Positions 18,301-27,061 of a DNA stretch of 64,000 nt are shown here, piece after piece (position 1 is the first letter of the stretch; each line of letters begins with the position of its first letter). A program made the position numbers and the translations under genes. This DNA is from an uncultured Bacteroides sp. (lineage in GTDB: Bacteria; Bacteroidota; Bacteroidia; Bacteroidales; Bacteroidaceae): contig CASEKR010000006.1 in NCBI GenBank assembly GCA_949288585.1, positions 2,471 to 66,470 of the forward strand, read 5' to 3'. The notes below the pieces were generated by a model. The model had not been told where the DNA came from. It made no database searches and worked only from the letters and a program-made list of their open reading frames with translations.

Positions 18301-18468
18301 GCCGTCAATATCTGAAATCACACCGGCCTTTTCCCCTTTAATTCGAATGCTCACCCCGGGCAGAGTTTCACCGTCGGTTGAAGCTACTCGCCCCTTCACT
18401 GTAAACGATTGTCCGAAAACAAACGTGAACAAATTAATGCATATAAGTAGTAAAATAAGTCTTTTCAT
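15394..18468 (-). CDS. SusC-family TonB-dependent transporter (second of the locus)
   Basis: This 1024-residue protein has a signal peptide (MKRLILLLICINLFTFVFGQ), then a carboxypeptidase-D-like regulatory domain (FTVKGRVASTDGETLPGVSI, residues about 22-95). The SusC signature LDEVVVVAYGKAKR follows, then a plug domain (LAGKLPGFFTQQTS, DVQYTYEQLSQINVNEIESI, ILKDASTTAVYGIKGANG) and a C-terminal beta-barrel ending in VVNLGVQISF. It imports oligosaccharides across the outer membrane with TonB energy, under a SusD-type lid. Its likely SusD partner is the gene 6 bp upstream, so the order is D before C, the reverse of the usual. Its base composition is AT-richer than the enzyme genes on either side. 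Confidence 0.95.
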   Translation of the reverse strand: MKRLILLLICINLFTFVFGQSFTVKGRVASTDGETLPGVSIRIKGEKAGVISDIDGNFQLSASKGDVLEFVYIGFKTETVKVSDQRILDIVMTPDQTNLDEVVVVAYGKAKRLTLTGAVSGIQAREIRNVPTSSLQNALAGKLPGFFTQQTSGQPGKDASDFFIRGVSSLNNDGNQPLIIVDDVQYTYEQLSQINVNEIESISILKDASTTAVYGIKGANGVLVVKTRRGQEGKPQINVRVEAGVQTPVRTPKFLNSYETAQLVNEAYQNDGMQPLFSDDDLVAFRDHTDPYGHPDVNWYETIFKDMAFQENINVDISGGSKKLRYFASAGYFTQDGMVRDFGTSDSGVNSNYFYRRFNYRTNIDFDVTDNFSLRLDVSSRVMNINEPCNMNATGEIYDFSKMHPYSAPVMNPNGSYAYLSDVEGYTPTLNARLANEGYKRTRRNDNNILLGATWKMDFLTEGLSANYRLAYSTIDENYRQVHRSDYPTFHYNAQTDSYSINPDNKYEYGTFAVTSGTEQARKDLNIQASLNYARVFNNDHDVSAMFLYNYQGTTDDKNAAVPNNFEGYSLALSYKYKSKYLFDLNMAYNGTDRFGRDNRFGFFPAVGVGYVISEEDYFQNVDWLAENVQLFKIRASYGIVGSDVAPGNRYLYDQVYQKGDGYSFGDYPALSDSYKEGDLGAPSVTWEKAKKFDVGLDVNLFNKLSLTIDYFYDRRYDQLVTREDVPLILGIGYAPSNVARTSNKGFDGQITYQDRFGEVDFNTSLVFSYAKNKVEYKAEAQQLYPWLQETGKPLNQPFGYKWIGYYTPDDIAKINAGASDAPAVPNTDSPVQAGDLKYADLNNDGTINDFDKMAIGKPNLPTTTLGWSFGGYWKGFSWNVLFQGSFDYSFAINGTGIESFKSQFQPIHQKRWTVDRYESGAEIDFPRLTTNPSTINSASSYMSDFWLINAWYIRLKTVDLGYQLPKRILPDYIDNVRFYVNAYNLLTFTSYDKYQQDPEIKTNTAGDAYMNQRVVNLGVQISF

Positions 18469-18474
18469 AGTACA

Positions 18475-20262
18475 TTACCAATTCGGGTTTTGAATCATGT
18501 TTCTGTTTTTAATCACTTCTGCGTAAGGAATCGGATAAAGATACCTTCTCCGCTCAAATTTTGGCGACAGGACACTAACTTCATTGTAAGTTATCCGACC
18601 GCTATTACTAAAGATTGTTACACCTCTTAACGGTTGATTAAGCACTTCTTCAGCAATTTCCCAACGCCGGATATCCCAATAACGATGTTCCTCGAAAGCC
18701 AGTTCAATGCGACGTTCATTTTGAATGACCTCACGCATTTCACCTTGCGTCATGTTTAAATCCAATCCATACAAATTATCGTCTCCTGCTTCAATACCGG
18801 CACGTTGACGCAATGCAATGATCGCATCATAAACTTCTTGCGAAGGCGAAGTCTCACTTTCATTCAAGGCTTCCGCATAGTTTAACAAGATCTCTGCATA
18901 ACGGAACATGGGCCAAAGATGAACCTGCTGGTCGTCATAATCTGTCCGTCCATTAGAGTCGTATTTTCCCATGAACTTACACATGTAATATCCTGTCTGA
19001 TTAGAAGAAGCACCACTAGGGTTATTCACTCCACCTTGCGTCAAATCCAATACGCGTCCTAACCAGTTGGAACCATGATGTAGAACAGTTTTGTTCAAAC
19101 GAGGATCACGATTTGCATAAGGATCATTCGCATTATATACATACTTGTTACTTTCTCCTGGCATTTTTCCGTCCAGCATAGGAAATGCATCCACTAAATT
19201 TTGAGATGGAGTCGTACGTCCATTGCCCAAAGCATTACCTGTAAACCCTAAAGGCCCATTGTTTGTCTCTACATTTTTGTTTTTACCATCTTGCCGGAAG
19301 AATATTAACTCCGGATTTGTCGATTGATCATAAAAGCCCAAAAATACATCACGCACATCTGCTGTCAAACCGATATTGGCTTTTCCTTCCGATCCAAACT
19401 CGTCAATAAAATCTTTGGCTGCTTGTGCTGCCAAGCTCCAACGTGTCGGATCGTAACTAGCATATCCAACTAGTTCATTACCCGGTTCAATAGGACTCTC
19501 GTTAAACAACGGGCTAGCTGCATAGAGCAAAACACGGGATTTCATAGCCATACAAGCTTCCTTCGTCGGCGTATGGGCGTACTCAAAAGCATCAGACATG
19601 GGGAGTCCACGCAAATCATCTTTGATAGCATCTAATTCTGAGACTATATAGTCTATACATTCCGCGAATGTATTACGTGGCAATTCCATATCATCGTTCA
19701 AATCGTAAACCCGATCCCCCAACAAGGGAACACCTCCATAACGTTTTACTAATTCAAAATAGAAATGCGCCCGCAAGAAACGCGCTTCGGCTTTCATACT
19801 GACATTAAGAGGATGCACTTCACCGTTAGCAGCCGTATATTTCAAGTTAAACGGAACCACATCAATGTGATTGATTAAAATGTTTGCTTTACGTATGCCA
19901 TTATAAAACTCCCCCCAATACATGTCAGAAGAGACCCTGTTACTGGCAGTGAATTGTCCCATGAACAACTTCAACACATCCGGTTCATCATTACTAATAG
20001 ACATTGCGTCATCTGTGGCAGCGTCCAAATAATCACCGCCAACTCTGTTATGACCATTATACAGATTGTTCAGATAGATTTCATTCAAAAAGTATCTAGC
20101 CTGTAGACCAGCCGAATCACTTCGCGAGAATAAATAATCTATACTGAACTGTTCCACTGGCTCACTTTCATAACCGTCGATACAAGCAGAAAACATAACT
20201 GTAGTTAACAGGCCTGTTCCCAAATATTTTAGAAATTTATTTCGTATCATAGTCTTGTTCAT
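18475..20262 (-). CDS. SusD/RagB-family glycan-binding lipoprotein
   Basis: The start MNKTMIRNK is chosen because a longer frame would overlap the upstream stop; this gives 595 residues. The lipoprotein signal ends in TVMFSAC (Cys27). The alpha-helical TPR-like scaffold of SusD is evident: MKAEARFLRAHFYFELVKRYGGVPL, then EACMAMKSRVLLYAASPLFN, then RYAEILLNYAEALNE, then NERRIELAFEEHRYWDIRRW. It caps the SusC barrel at the cell surface and binds the glycan. It lies 7 bp after one SusC and 6 bp before another, so its partner cannot be decided from position alone. Confidence 0.94.
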   Translation of the reverse strand: MNKTMIRNKFLKYLGTGLLTTVMFSACIDGYESEPVEQFSIDYLFSRSDSAGLQARYFLNEIYLNNLYNGHNRVGGDYLDAATDDAMSISNDEPDVLKLFMGQFTASNRVSSDMYWGEFYNGIRKANILINHIDVVPFNLKYTAANGEVHPLNVSMKAEARFLRAHFYFELVKRYGGVPLLGDRVYDLNDDMELPRNTFAECIDYIVSELDAIKDDLRGLPMSDAFEYAHTPTKEACMAMKSRVLLYAASPLFNESPIEPGNELVGYASYDPTRWSLAAQAAKDFIDEFGSEGKANIGLTADVRDVFLGFYDQSTNPELIFFRQDGKNKNVETNNGPLGFTGNALGNGRTTPSQNLVDAFPMLDGKMPGESNKYVYNANDPYANRDPRLNKTVLHHGSNWLGRVLDLTQGGVNNPSGASSNQTGYYMCKFMGKYDSNGRTDYDDQQVHLWPMFRYAEILLNYAEALNESETSPSQEVYDAIIALRQRAGIEAGDDNLYGLDLNMTQGEMREVIQNERRIELAFEEHRYWDIRRWEIAEEVLNQPLRGVTIFSNSGRITYNEVSVLSPKFERRRYLYPIPYAEVIKNRNMIQNPNW

Positions 20263-20269
20263 CTCTTTT

Positions 20270-23200
20270 TTAGAATCTAACATTAATACCTGTGCTAATT
20301 ACACGTTGCAATGGATAGCTTGTAAAGCTAGTCACTTCCGGATCTACCAAGTTGCAGGCAGACTTCGTGAAAAGGTTTTGCCCGTTTACAAAAATCTTTA
20401 CACGCGCGCCTCCCAAATAATTGCGACAGAACGAATCCGGTAGATTGTAGGCCAAAGAGACATTCTTCAAACGGATAAAGTTCCCGGAGTAAACCCAGAA
20501 CGAAGAGCCCCAACCATTACCTTGGTTATACGTATTTCCACCAGCTGACAAACGAGGGAAAGTAGCTGTTTCTGCCGTTTCAGGCGTCCAACGTCCCAAG
20601 AGGTTTTCGTAACCTTGACCATAATGTTGTCCGATGGTCTGGAAACCTTGCAGTAACGTCCAGTCACTCAACTGCAAATCGCGATTGTAAGCTCCTTGCC
20701 AAAACATAGAGAACTCCAAACCTTTCCATTCAAAGCCAAAATCAATGCCAAAGTAAGACAAAGGTTTATCGCCTCCTATAACGGTACGGTCGAATTCATC
20801 AATCACATGGTCTCCGTTCAGGTCTTTGTATTTAATATCACCCGGCTGAATATTGTCAAAGCCTTCGATAACAGCACTGTTGGCAATTTCTTCTTCCGAA
20901 GTAAAGAAGCCATCGGCCACTAATCCATAAATAGCTCCCAGCGGGCGTCCTGTTTGACGTAAGTAATCATAAGGTTGCTCTTGTTCATCCATAAACAAAA
21001 GTTTGCTCTGTTGGCAACTCCAATTAGCCGATACATAATAATTAAACTCATTTATACGGTCTTGATAGGTAAGAGACAACTCACCACCGAAATAACGAAC
21101 CTTACCAATATTTTCAGTCGGATAACTCAATCCTATCAGTTCAATACTTTTCCCTCTAGACTGCAACAGGTCAACATATTTGTCATTGTAATAATCAGCT
21201 GTCAATTGCAAGCGATTGTTAAGCAATGCTATGTCTACTCCTACATTCCATTTATAAGCCTTCTCCCAAGTCAAATACGGATTGGCCAAGGGGGAGTTTT
21301 CGGATGTGATGTTTGTTTGCCCCAAAGAGGATCCCAGCGGATACCAAGCAGTCGCATTCTGAGAAAAAGTCTGGCGGTATGTATAATATCCGGCATTATC
21401 AATGCCGTTACCCGTCTTACCAAACACTGCGCGGAGTTTCAGCTTGTCCACCCAATCAACTTTTTCCATGAAAGCCTCTTTGCTGACATCCCAACCAAGA
21501 CCAAATGCGTAGAACGTTCCCCATCTGCGACCTGGCGCATAGCGATTGTAATAACTTTCACTCATAGCAGCCTGCACAAAATATTTGTTATTGTAATCAT
21601 AGGAGGCATTCAGCACAATGTTGGAAGGCAACTGTGGCAGGTCAAAATTAGACAGCACGCTACGAGTGTCTCCCATCAAACTGGCCTTCACTCCATGAAC
21701 ACCGAAACGACGATCATAATCAATGGCTAATTGGCCATACATCTGCTGATAATTCGTTACTGCCGTAAAAGAATTGCTCTGCGTTGTAGTCGATCCGTAT
21801 TGGGCATATATTTCTTGGCCGGCATCATTGAAAGAATAATCCCAAACAGGCTGCCGCATCGTACGGTTAATCGAAGTACGGTTCTGGATGTCTACATTAC
21901 CCACCAAACGAGCAGACAATCCCTTCACCAGTTTATCAAAATCATACTTCAAGTTAATGCCACCGATAATCGTGCGAGATGCATCAGTTATATAACCGGA
22001 GCCTATGGTCTGATACATCAAGTTATTGTCAAACGACACGCTACCACCCCATGTACCGTTGGGATTATATATAGGATATGCATTATTGGGCGTTGTGTAA
22101 ATGGTGTTCAGCAGATTACCATAACCACCACCACTCGCACCCGGCTGAGTACCGTCTTCCACACGCCCTAAGAAAGTAACCTTAGCAGTAAAATCATCCG
22201 TAATATTAATGTTTACTTTCGAAGTAATCATGTAGCGATCGTAAGACAAGTCGGTATTATGCCCTCCTTGGGAACTATTCAAGAAGAAACCGTCTTCTGT
22301 CATATAACCGAAACTTACAAAATATTGGGCAAATTTATTTCCACCAGCCGCATTCACATTGTAAGACTGGACGGTAGAACTCTTACCAACCAATTCGTCA
22401 TACCAGTTTATATCGGGATGAGTATAAGGACTGGTCTGATTACGGAACATGTCGAAATCATCGTAAGAATAGAGCGGCGTCAACCCATCATTCTGCAACG
22501 CCTCATTCAGCAGGTAAGCATATTGATAGGAAGAAAGTGGTTTGGGTGTTTTCAAAGAGCTTTGTACGCCAAAACGCCCCGTGAACGACAGTTGAAAACC
22601 TTCTTTGATGGGATTCTTCGTCGTAATGACCAAAGCTCCCCTAGAACTACGCATGCCTAACAACATGGACGACAAAGCATCTTTCTGAATAGACACAGAC
22701 TCTATAGCTTCCGGGTCAATGCTAAAAAACTCATGCTGCACACCATCAATCATAACTACAGGCGAAGTGCCGCGAGAGCCGATGCTGAACTCCGTGTTAT
22801 CACTGTAAAAGCCCTGCCCAAAGTTAGGAATATAACCTATCAAATTGGAAGAGGAGTTAGACGCGATCTGATGTTCCCGTGCTCCCCGATATTGCGAGAT
22901 ATACAATCCCGGCAAACGCCCCATCAGTGACGGAAGAATTGTCGAACCCGTCATCGAAGTCAACTTGTCAGTATAAATCGTCGCAGACGAACCCAAATAG
23001 CTCTGTGCGTCATAATCTTCATACGGTCCAGCAATAGTAGCAGAATGTTGAATGAAAGGTTCAGACAAAGTAATCTTCAAGACACGCTTACTGTCACGTA
23101 GTTTCTTTATCTTAACCTCTTTGTACAGATACTCAGGATGAGCCAATTGCAAGACTTCACCTTTCTGATGTACAAAACTGAAGGTACCCTCAGTGCCTGT

Positions 23201-23431
23201 TACAGTCTTAAAATCACGGCCTTTAATGGTAACGACCACTTCTGAAATTGGATTACCATACTGGTCTACCACTTTCGCATTGATTAAATCATCTGTCTCT
23301 TTCCCGTCGGTTTGCTGAGCCATTGCAATCGGGCATCCACCAACCAACAACATATAGACTATCAGTAGTATGGCATTCCACCGACTACCTTTTCTTTTTA
23401 TATTGTCCATAAGAATATTTGTATTTTTCAT
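20270..23431 (-). CDS. SusC-family TonB-dependent transporter, divergent plug
   Basis: The first ATG in frame (MKNTNILMDNIKRKG, 1053 residues) is used; the internal MDNIKRK is another option. A membrane-type signal ends in CPIAMAQQ. The regulatory domain is INAKVVDQYGNPISEVVVTIKG with DFKTVTGTEGTFSF. Instead of the classic DEVVVVAYG box it reads PFIQHSATIAGPYEDYDAQSY, and the plug continues with LPSLMGRLPGLYISQYRG and VVMIDGVQHEFFSIDPEAIESV. The barrel ends in RVISTGINVRF. It is a real SusC but of a divergent subgroup. Ten bp separate it from the DUF4961-like gene upstream and 7 bp from SusD downstream, so the block is one operon. Confidence 0.93.
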   Translation of the reverse strand: MKNTNILMDNIKRKGSRWNAILLIVYMLLVGGCPIAMAQQTDGKETDDLINAKVVDQYGNPISEVVVTIKGRDFKTVTGTEGTFSFVHQKGEVLQLAHPEYLYKEVKIKKLRDSKRVLKITLSEPFIQHSATIAGPYEDYDAQSYLGSSATIYTDKLTSMTGSTILPSLMGRLPGLYISQYRGAREHQIASNSSSNLIGYIPNFGQGFYSDNTEFSIGSRGTSPVVMIDGVQHEFFSIDPEAIESVSIQKDALSSMLLGMRSSRGALVITTKNPIKEGFQLSFTGRFGVQSSLKTPKPLSSYQYAYLLNEALQNDGLTPLYSYDDFDMFRNQTSPYTHPDINWYDELVGKSSTVQSYNVNAAGGNKFAQYFVSFGYMTEDGFFLNSSQGGHNTDLSYDRYMITSKVNINITDDFTAKVTFLGRVEDGTQPGASGGGYGNLLNTIYTTPNNAYPIYNPNGTWGGSVSFDNNLMYQTIGSGYITDASRTIIGGINLKYDFDKLVKGLSARLVGNVDIQNRTSINRTMRQPVWDYSFNDAGQEIYAQYGSTTTQSNSFTAVTNYQQMYGQLAIDYDRRFGVHGVKASLMGDTRSVLSNFDLPQLPSNIVLNASYDYNNKYFVQAAMSESYYNRYAPGRRWGTFYAFGLGWDVSKEAFMEKVDWVDKLKLRAVFGKTGNGIDNAGYYTYRQTFSQNATAWYPLGSSLGQTNITSENSPLANPYLTWEKAYKWNVGVDIALLNNRLQLTADYYNDKYVDLLQSRGKSIELIGLSYPTENIGKVRYFGGELSLTYQDRINEFNYYVSANWSCQQSKLLFMDEQEQPYDYLRQTGRPLGAIYGLVADGFFTSEEEIANSAVIEGFDNIQPGDIKYKDLNGDHVIDEFDRTVIGGDKPLSYFGIDFGFEWKGLEFSMFWQGAYNRDLQLSDWTLLQGFQTIGQHYGQGYENLLGRWTPETAETATFPRLSAGGNTYNQGNGWGSSFWVYSGNFIRLKNVSLAYNLPDSFCRNYLGGARVKIFVNGQNLFTKSACNLVDPEVTSFTSYPLQRVISTGINVRF

Positions 23432-23441
23432 TAACAATCAA

Positions 23442-24512
23442 CTATTCACATAAAAGTTCGCTAACAAAAGGTTCCTTACTGCCATCGCTTTCAACACCAG
23501 TTGCTGCTGCATCGTCTTCTGTTTGGCTCACACTTACCGTTCCATCAGCATTCGTAAACAGATATTCAATCCGTGTAATCGTCTCACCGTCTTCTATACC
23601 AAAGAAGTCCGTTGGCCAGATGGTCAAACTATACGTATTGGTGAAAGCTTGGTCTTCTTTCATCATCAACGTCTTGTCCGAACGTTCATTAACCGTATAA
23701 ACCTTTCCGTTATCCGTATAAGCTGTTGCCTCAAAATAGATGGCATCTTCATCCACCAAATCATTCGCATACGTATCGCCGACAAAACTATATGTAATGT
23801 AATCATCCTGCAATGCAGTAAGAGGTTCCATCTGGTTAAAATGGAAGTTGCAATAGTCTATCTCCACACCTGTACCATTAACCACTTGGAAACATTCTTC
23901 ACTATACACCACTTTATAGTGATCTTCAGAAGAGCCTATCCCATCGTCCGAATGATTAATGAAGAAACCGATGTGAGCCTTCAAGTTCTTCGGACCAGTC
24001 TTACACTTAAATGTAATGGTAAACGTTGGGTTATCATGATTCAAGATCGTATAAACCTTATCCGTCTGGAAAGCAACCCATTCCATATCATTCAACACAT
24101 TGGTACCCACTCCATACTTATTCTTCAGAGCAGCATCCCAAGACAGCCCAGTCTGATTTTTAGGTTGCGAACTTACGGGTATTGGAGACATAGTATACGA
24201 AGTGACTCCATCTTCCAGACCTGTAGCAACATAGGTTACAGTAGTATTCTCACGTGCATTCCAACTGCTCGGTACTAATATAGCAGCAATCAGCCTTACA
24301 TTACTATGGTCTTCTGCACATTCGATATGCCCATTCAAAGTAAATGTAGCCACATCTCCTGCGTTTACCCAATAACGAGGTTCCTCCTCTGTCCCCTGAT
24401 TCATATTGGGAGAGCCATCGATATAGACACAACCAATGACAACCAATACTAATAATATGAACAGGCCTCCTATGCGGATGGCTGTTATTTTCTTCTTTCT
24501 ATTGTTTTTCAT
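23442..24512 (-). CDS. Surface lipoprotein, DUF4961-like
   Basis: This 356-residue protein has a basic N-terminus (MKNNRKKK), one membrane segment and a Cys28 lipobox (LVVIGC). The rest looks like beta-sandwich modules: GDVATFTLNGHIECAED, then ATYVATGLEDGV-like strands, TFTITFKCKTGPKNL, and a closing repeat with ITYSFVGDTYANDLVDED and TRIEYLFTNADGTVSV. It resembles the DUF4961 proteins found beside SusC/SusD pairs, which act like SusE/F as surface glycan-binding proteins. That placement is by resemblance only. It lies between the DUF5004-like gene and SusC with about 10-bp gaps. There are no catalytic motifs. Confidence 0.65.
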   Translation of the reverse strand: MKNNRKKKITAIRIGGLFILLVLVVIGCVYIDGSPNMNQGTEEEPRYWVNAGDVATFTLNGHIECAEDHSNVRLIAAILVPSSWNARENTTVTYVATGLEDGVTSYTMSPIPVSSQPKNQTGLSWDAALKNKYGVGTNVLNDMEWVAFQTDKVYTILNHDNPTFTITFKCKTGPKNLKAHIGFFINHSDDGIGSSEDHYKVVYSEECFQVVNGTGVEIDYCNFHFNQMEPLTALQDDYITYSFVGDTYANDLVDEDAIYFEATAYTDNGKVYTVNERSDKTLMMKEDQAFTNTYSLTIWPTDFFGIEDGETITRIEYLFTNADGTVSVSQTEDDAAATGVESDGSKEPFVSELLCE

Positions 24513-24525
24513 ACTTGTCTTCTGG

Positions 24526-24981
24526 TTATAATCTGACTATTTTCTGGAAAGTATATACATATTCGTTCGTATGGCAACCCGGACTCAGCGTAAGAATAAG
24601 CTGGCGTTTTCCACCGCGAGTAACATATTGGATTTCTGTCTTCACCTCATATTGGCTCGTTCCTTCTTTGAATATAAGATGGAACGGATACAAAAGGTCG
24701 TCCACACTCCATGTACCATCTTGTTTGACGATAAACGGCAAATAATTATCCAACTTATAAGTATTATCCGCGTTCAGCAACAAATGAAAGCTCGAAAAAT
24801 CCATTCGTTTTGTGATATCAATCCCATTACGGGTTACATTATACAGTTCCCATTCACCGGAAATATCTTTAGGTACTTCTGAATAAGTATCCGGAAGAGT
24901 CTCATCGTTAAACGTATTACACGAAACGAGAGAGAAAGTAAAGGCTCCCAAAAGAACCGCTATTTTAGTTCTGATCTTCAT
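24526..24981 (-). CDS. Small lipoprotein, DUF5004/lipocalin-like
   Basis: This 151-residue protein has a lipobox ending in LVSC (Cys21). The mature part reads ISGEWELYNVTRNGIDITKRM, LNADNTYKL, KQDGTWSVDD and RQLILTLSPG. This is the pattern of lipocalin-like small beta-barrels (DUF5004 and relatives) that accompany SusD proteins. It probably binds glycan or helps assemble the surface complex. It is cotranscribed, 20 bp after SusD and 13 bp before the DUF4961-like gene. The function is inferred from context. Confidence 0.65.
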   Translation of the reverse strand: MKIRTKIAVLLGAFTFSLVSCNTFNDETLPDTYSEVPKDISGEWELYNVTRNGIDITKRMDFSSFHLLLNADNTYKLDNYLPFIVKQDGTWSVDDLLYPFHLIFKEGTSQYEVKTEIQYVTRGGKRQLILTLSPGCHTNEYVYTFQKIVRL

Positions 24982-25001
24982 AAAGCAAACTACTTTTTTG
25001 A

Positions 25002-26867
25002 TTATTCATAATAGGGATTCTGCAGCAAGTTCTCAGACTTTACAGTTTCTTTATAAGGTATTGGATAGAAATACATAGCTTTACGGAATGTATGAGTACG
25101 TACAGCAACTTCCTTCCATGTCTTACTACCATCTTCTGCACGAGTCACTTCGCAACCATGCATGACTTTATTATCAGTCTGGTCAGCAATCATCCAACGG
25201 CGCACGTCAAAGAAGCGGTGCCCCTCAAACGCCAATTCCAGGCGACGTTCCAGCCGGATAGCTTCACGCATCTCATCTTGCGACATGTTAGGCTTTAAAC
25301 CATACATTCCGTCTGCTCCAGGTTCTATCGCCGCACGTTTACGTAACAGTTTCAATACTTCATAAGGACTGACTTTCTGCCCGCCCAAAGTCTCTTCGTA
25401 ATTCGGCCCATAATATTCATTGGCAGCCTCTGCATAATTCAACAAGATTTCAGCATAACGTATGACCGGAAATGCTTGTGAAGTAGTAACAAAATAGTTT
25501 CCAGACAACTGGCTATGCATCGTCTTGCAAACATAATAACCAGTAACCGTTCCTGCGCCAAAAGCATCGGTCGTAGCACCTGCCCCATCGTAGGTATTCA
25601 CCACATGGTTAGCATCACCTGCGTTAAACAACTTTCGTCCGTCATAAACCACCGTATAATGGAAACGGCGGTCACGGTTAGTTGCCTGATTCAACGGGTC
25701 GTAAGTATAAGCGCTGGTAGGATCGTCAATATCTTTTCCATCTATCATCGGGAAGAGTTTAGCCAAATCATAATAGATATACCCACCATTACCATTTCCA
25801 CCGCACGTGGGAGGTCCAAATAAAGCTTCGCGCGTATTACTACTGCCACCGGCACGACATTCAAGCAATCCCTCACAATAGGCACCATTAGAATAAGTCA
25901 CCCCATCTGCTCCATCAGTATTTTTGTAATAGTCGTTGGTGTGGAAGATAGCGTGGAAGCCCCATCCTGGTGCGTCGTTTCCATCTTGATCTTTATGACG
26001 AATATAAATAGAGAACTTGTTCATCATAATAACATCGCGTGCTGCATCAACTGCTGCTTTCCAACGCTCTTTGTCATAGTCTGGATAGCCAATAACTTCT
26101 TTAGGGAAATCAGTATCCGTGCCAAAATCACTGCCATTATACAGTGGACTGGCAGCATAGAGACGTACACGGGAAATCAACCCCAGACAGGCTCCACGCG
26201 TTGCACGGCCATTGTCATTACCACTGAAGGTATCAGGCAGGTCTTGCGCTGCAAGTTCGCATTCAGAAATAATATAATCTACACAGTCAGCATACGTATC
26301 ACGACTCGTTTTCATCGTACCGTTGAAAGCATCTTCTACCGCATAAACGTTGTCACCAATCAGAGGCACGCCGCCGTAGTGACGCAAAAGCATAGCGTAA
26401 TACCAAGCACGCAAAAAACGCGCTTCAGCCTTATACTGTTTCTTTTCAGAGTCAGAAATCGGGCATTTATCTACATTCGCAAAGAACTGGTTTACACGGC
26501 GAATGTTCGTATAAGCCTTTTTCCATACATCATCCTCGAGTGCGGATACAGGATTAACCGTTCCTGTGGCAAACATCACATCCATCGTAATGGCAGAATT
26601 GACTTTATAGGCAGCTTCATCACAAGCCGTCTGTAAGCCTCCATGTTCTGTAGCCCATCCCATGAACACTGTTCTATAACGGTTATTACTCACGTCATAG
26701 CCCAAATCCACATAAATCTGTGATAGGAAACCCGCCGTATAGGCACTATCCGTAAAGACGGTCTCCTGGTCCAAGTCTGTCGTTTCCACCTGCTCCAAAT
26801 TGGCGCATGATGCAAACACTCCTCCCCCAATACATAGGGGTACAATCAGGTTAATTAGGCACTTCAT
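25002..26867 (-). CDS. SusD/RagB-family lipoprotein at the head of the transport operon
   Basis: This 621-residue protein has a lipobox GGVFASC (Cys21). SusD helices are clear: YKAEARFLRAWYYAMLLRHYGGVPLIGDNVY, ACLGLISRVRLYAASPLYNG, VIRYAEILLNYAEAANEYYG and RLERRLELAFEGHRFFDVRRWM. It is first in the operon, with no SusC before it. The next SusC lies after the two small lipoproteins. It therefore either pairs with that SusC across two genes or works as an extra surface binder. About 195 bp of non-coding DNA upstream should hold the promoter; I found no convincing -7 box there. Confidence 0.93.
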   Translation of the reverse strand: MKCLINLIVPLCIGGGVFASCANLEQVETTDLDQETVFTDSAYTAGFLSQIYVDLGYDVSNNRYRTVFMGWATEHGGLQTACDEAAYKVNSAITMDVMFATGTVNPVSALEDDVWKKAYTNIRRVNQFFANVDKCPISDSEKKQYKAEARFLRAWYYAMLLRHYGGVPLIGDNVYAVEDAFNGTMKTSRDTYADCVDYIISECELAAQDLPDTFSGNDNGRATRGACLGLISRVRLYAASPLYNGSDFGTDTDFPKEVIGYPDYDKERWKAAVDAARDVIMMNKFSIYIRHKDQDGNDAPGWGFHAIFHTNDYYKNTDGADGVTYSNGAYCEGLLECRAGGSSNTREALFGPPTCGGNGNGGYIYYDLAKLFPMIDGKDIDDPTSAYTYDPLNQATNRDRRFHYTVVYDGRKLFNAGDANHVVNTYDGAGATTDAFGAGTVTGYYVCKTMHSQLSGNYFVTTSQAFPVIRYAEILLNYAEAANEYYGPNYEETLGGQKVSPYEVLKLLRKRAAIEPGADGMYGLKPNMSQDEMREAIRLERRLELAFEGHRFFDVRRWMIADQTDNKVMHGCEVTRAEDGSKTWKEVAVRTHTFRKAMYFYPIPYKETVKSENLLQNPYYE

Positions 26868-27000
26868 ACAGTTTAAAGTTGTTTGTTAATTAAAGGTTGA
26901 TTATTCATGTTGTTTTTCAATGCATTTTCCACTATTGTACACAAAGCAAACTTGCTAGAAATATTAAACCGGTATCCATTTAAGGTTCTACTTCTTTTTC

Positions 27001-27036
27001 GGAGACACACTCATCATAATGAGCATATAAGTCTCC
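27001..27036. repeat. Imperfect hairpin between GH2 and SusD
   Basis: GGAGAC at 27001-27006 pairs with GTCTCC at 27031-27036, with a second paired segment ACTCAT/ATGAG inside. It lies 26 bp past the GH2 stop. It could terminate GH2 transcription or shape the SusD operon leader. It has no U-run. Confidence 0.4.
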
Positions 27037-27061
27037 AAAGCATCAAGACAAGTAATGCTAT

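Noticed and set aside
26868-27061. A third copy of the shared PUL motif upstream of the SusD operon
   Set aside because: The best matches (around GATGCTTTGGA and GAAGTAGAACC on the minus strand) need gaps or many mismatches and do not have the 44-45 bp spacing to a -7 box.
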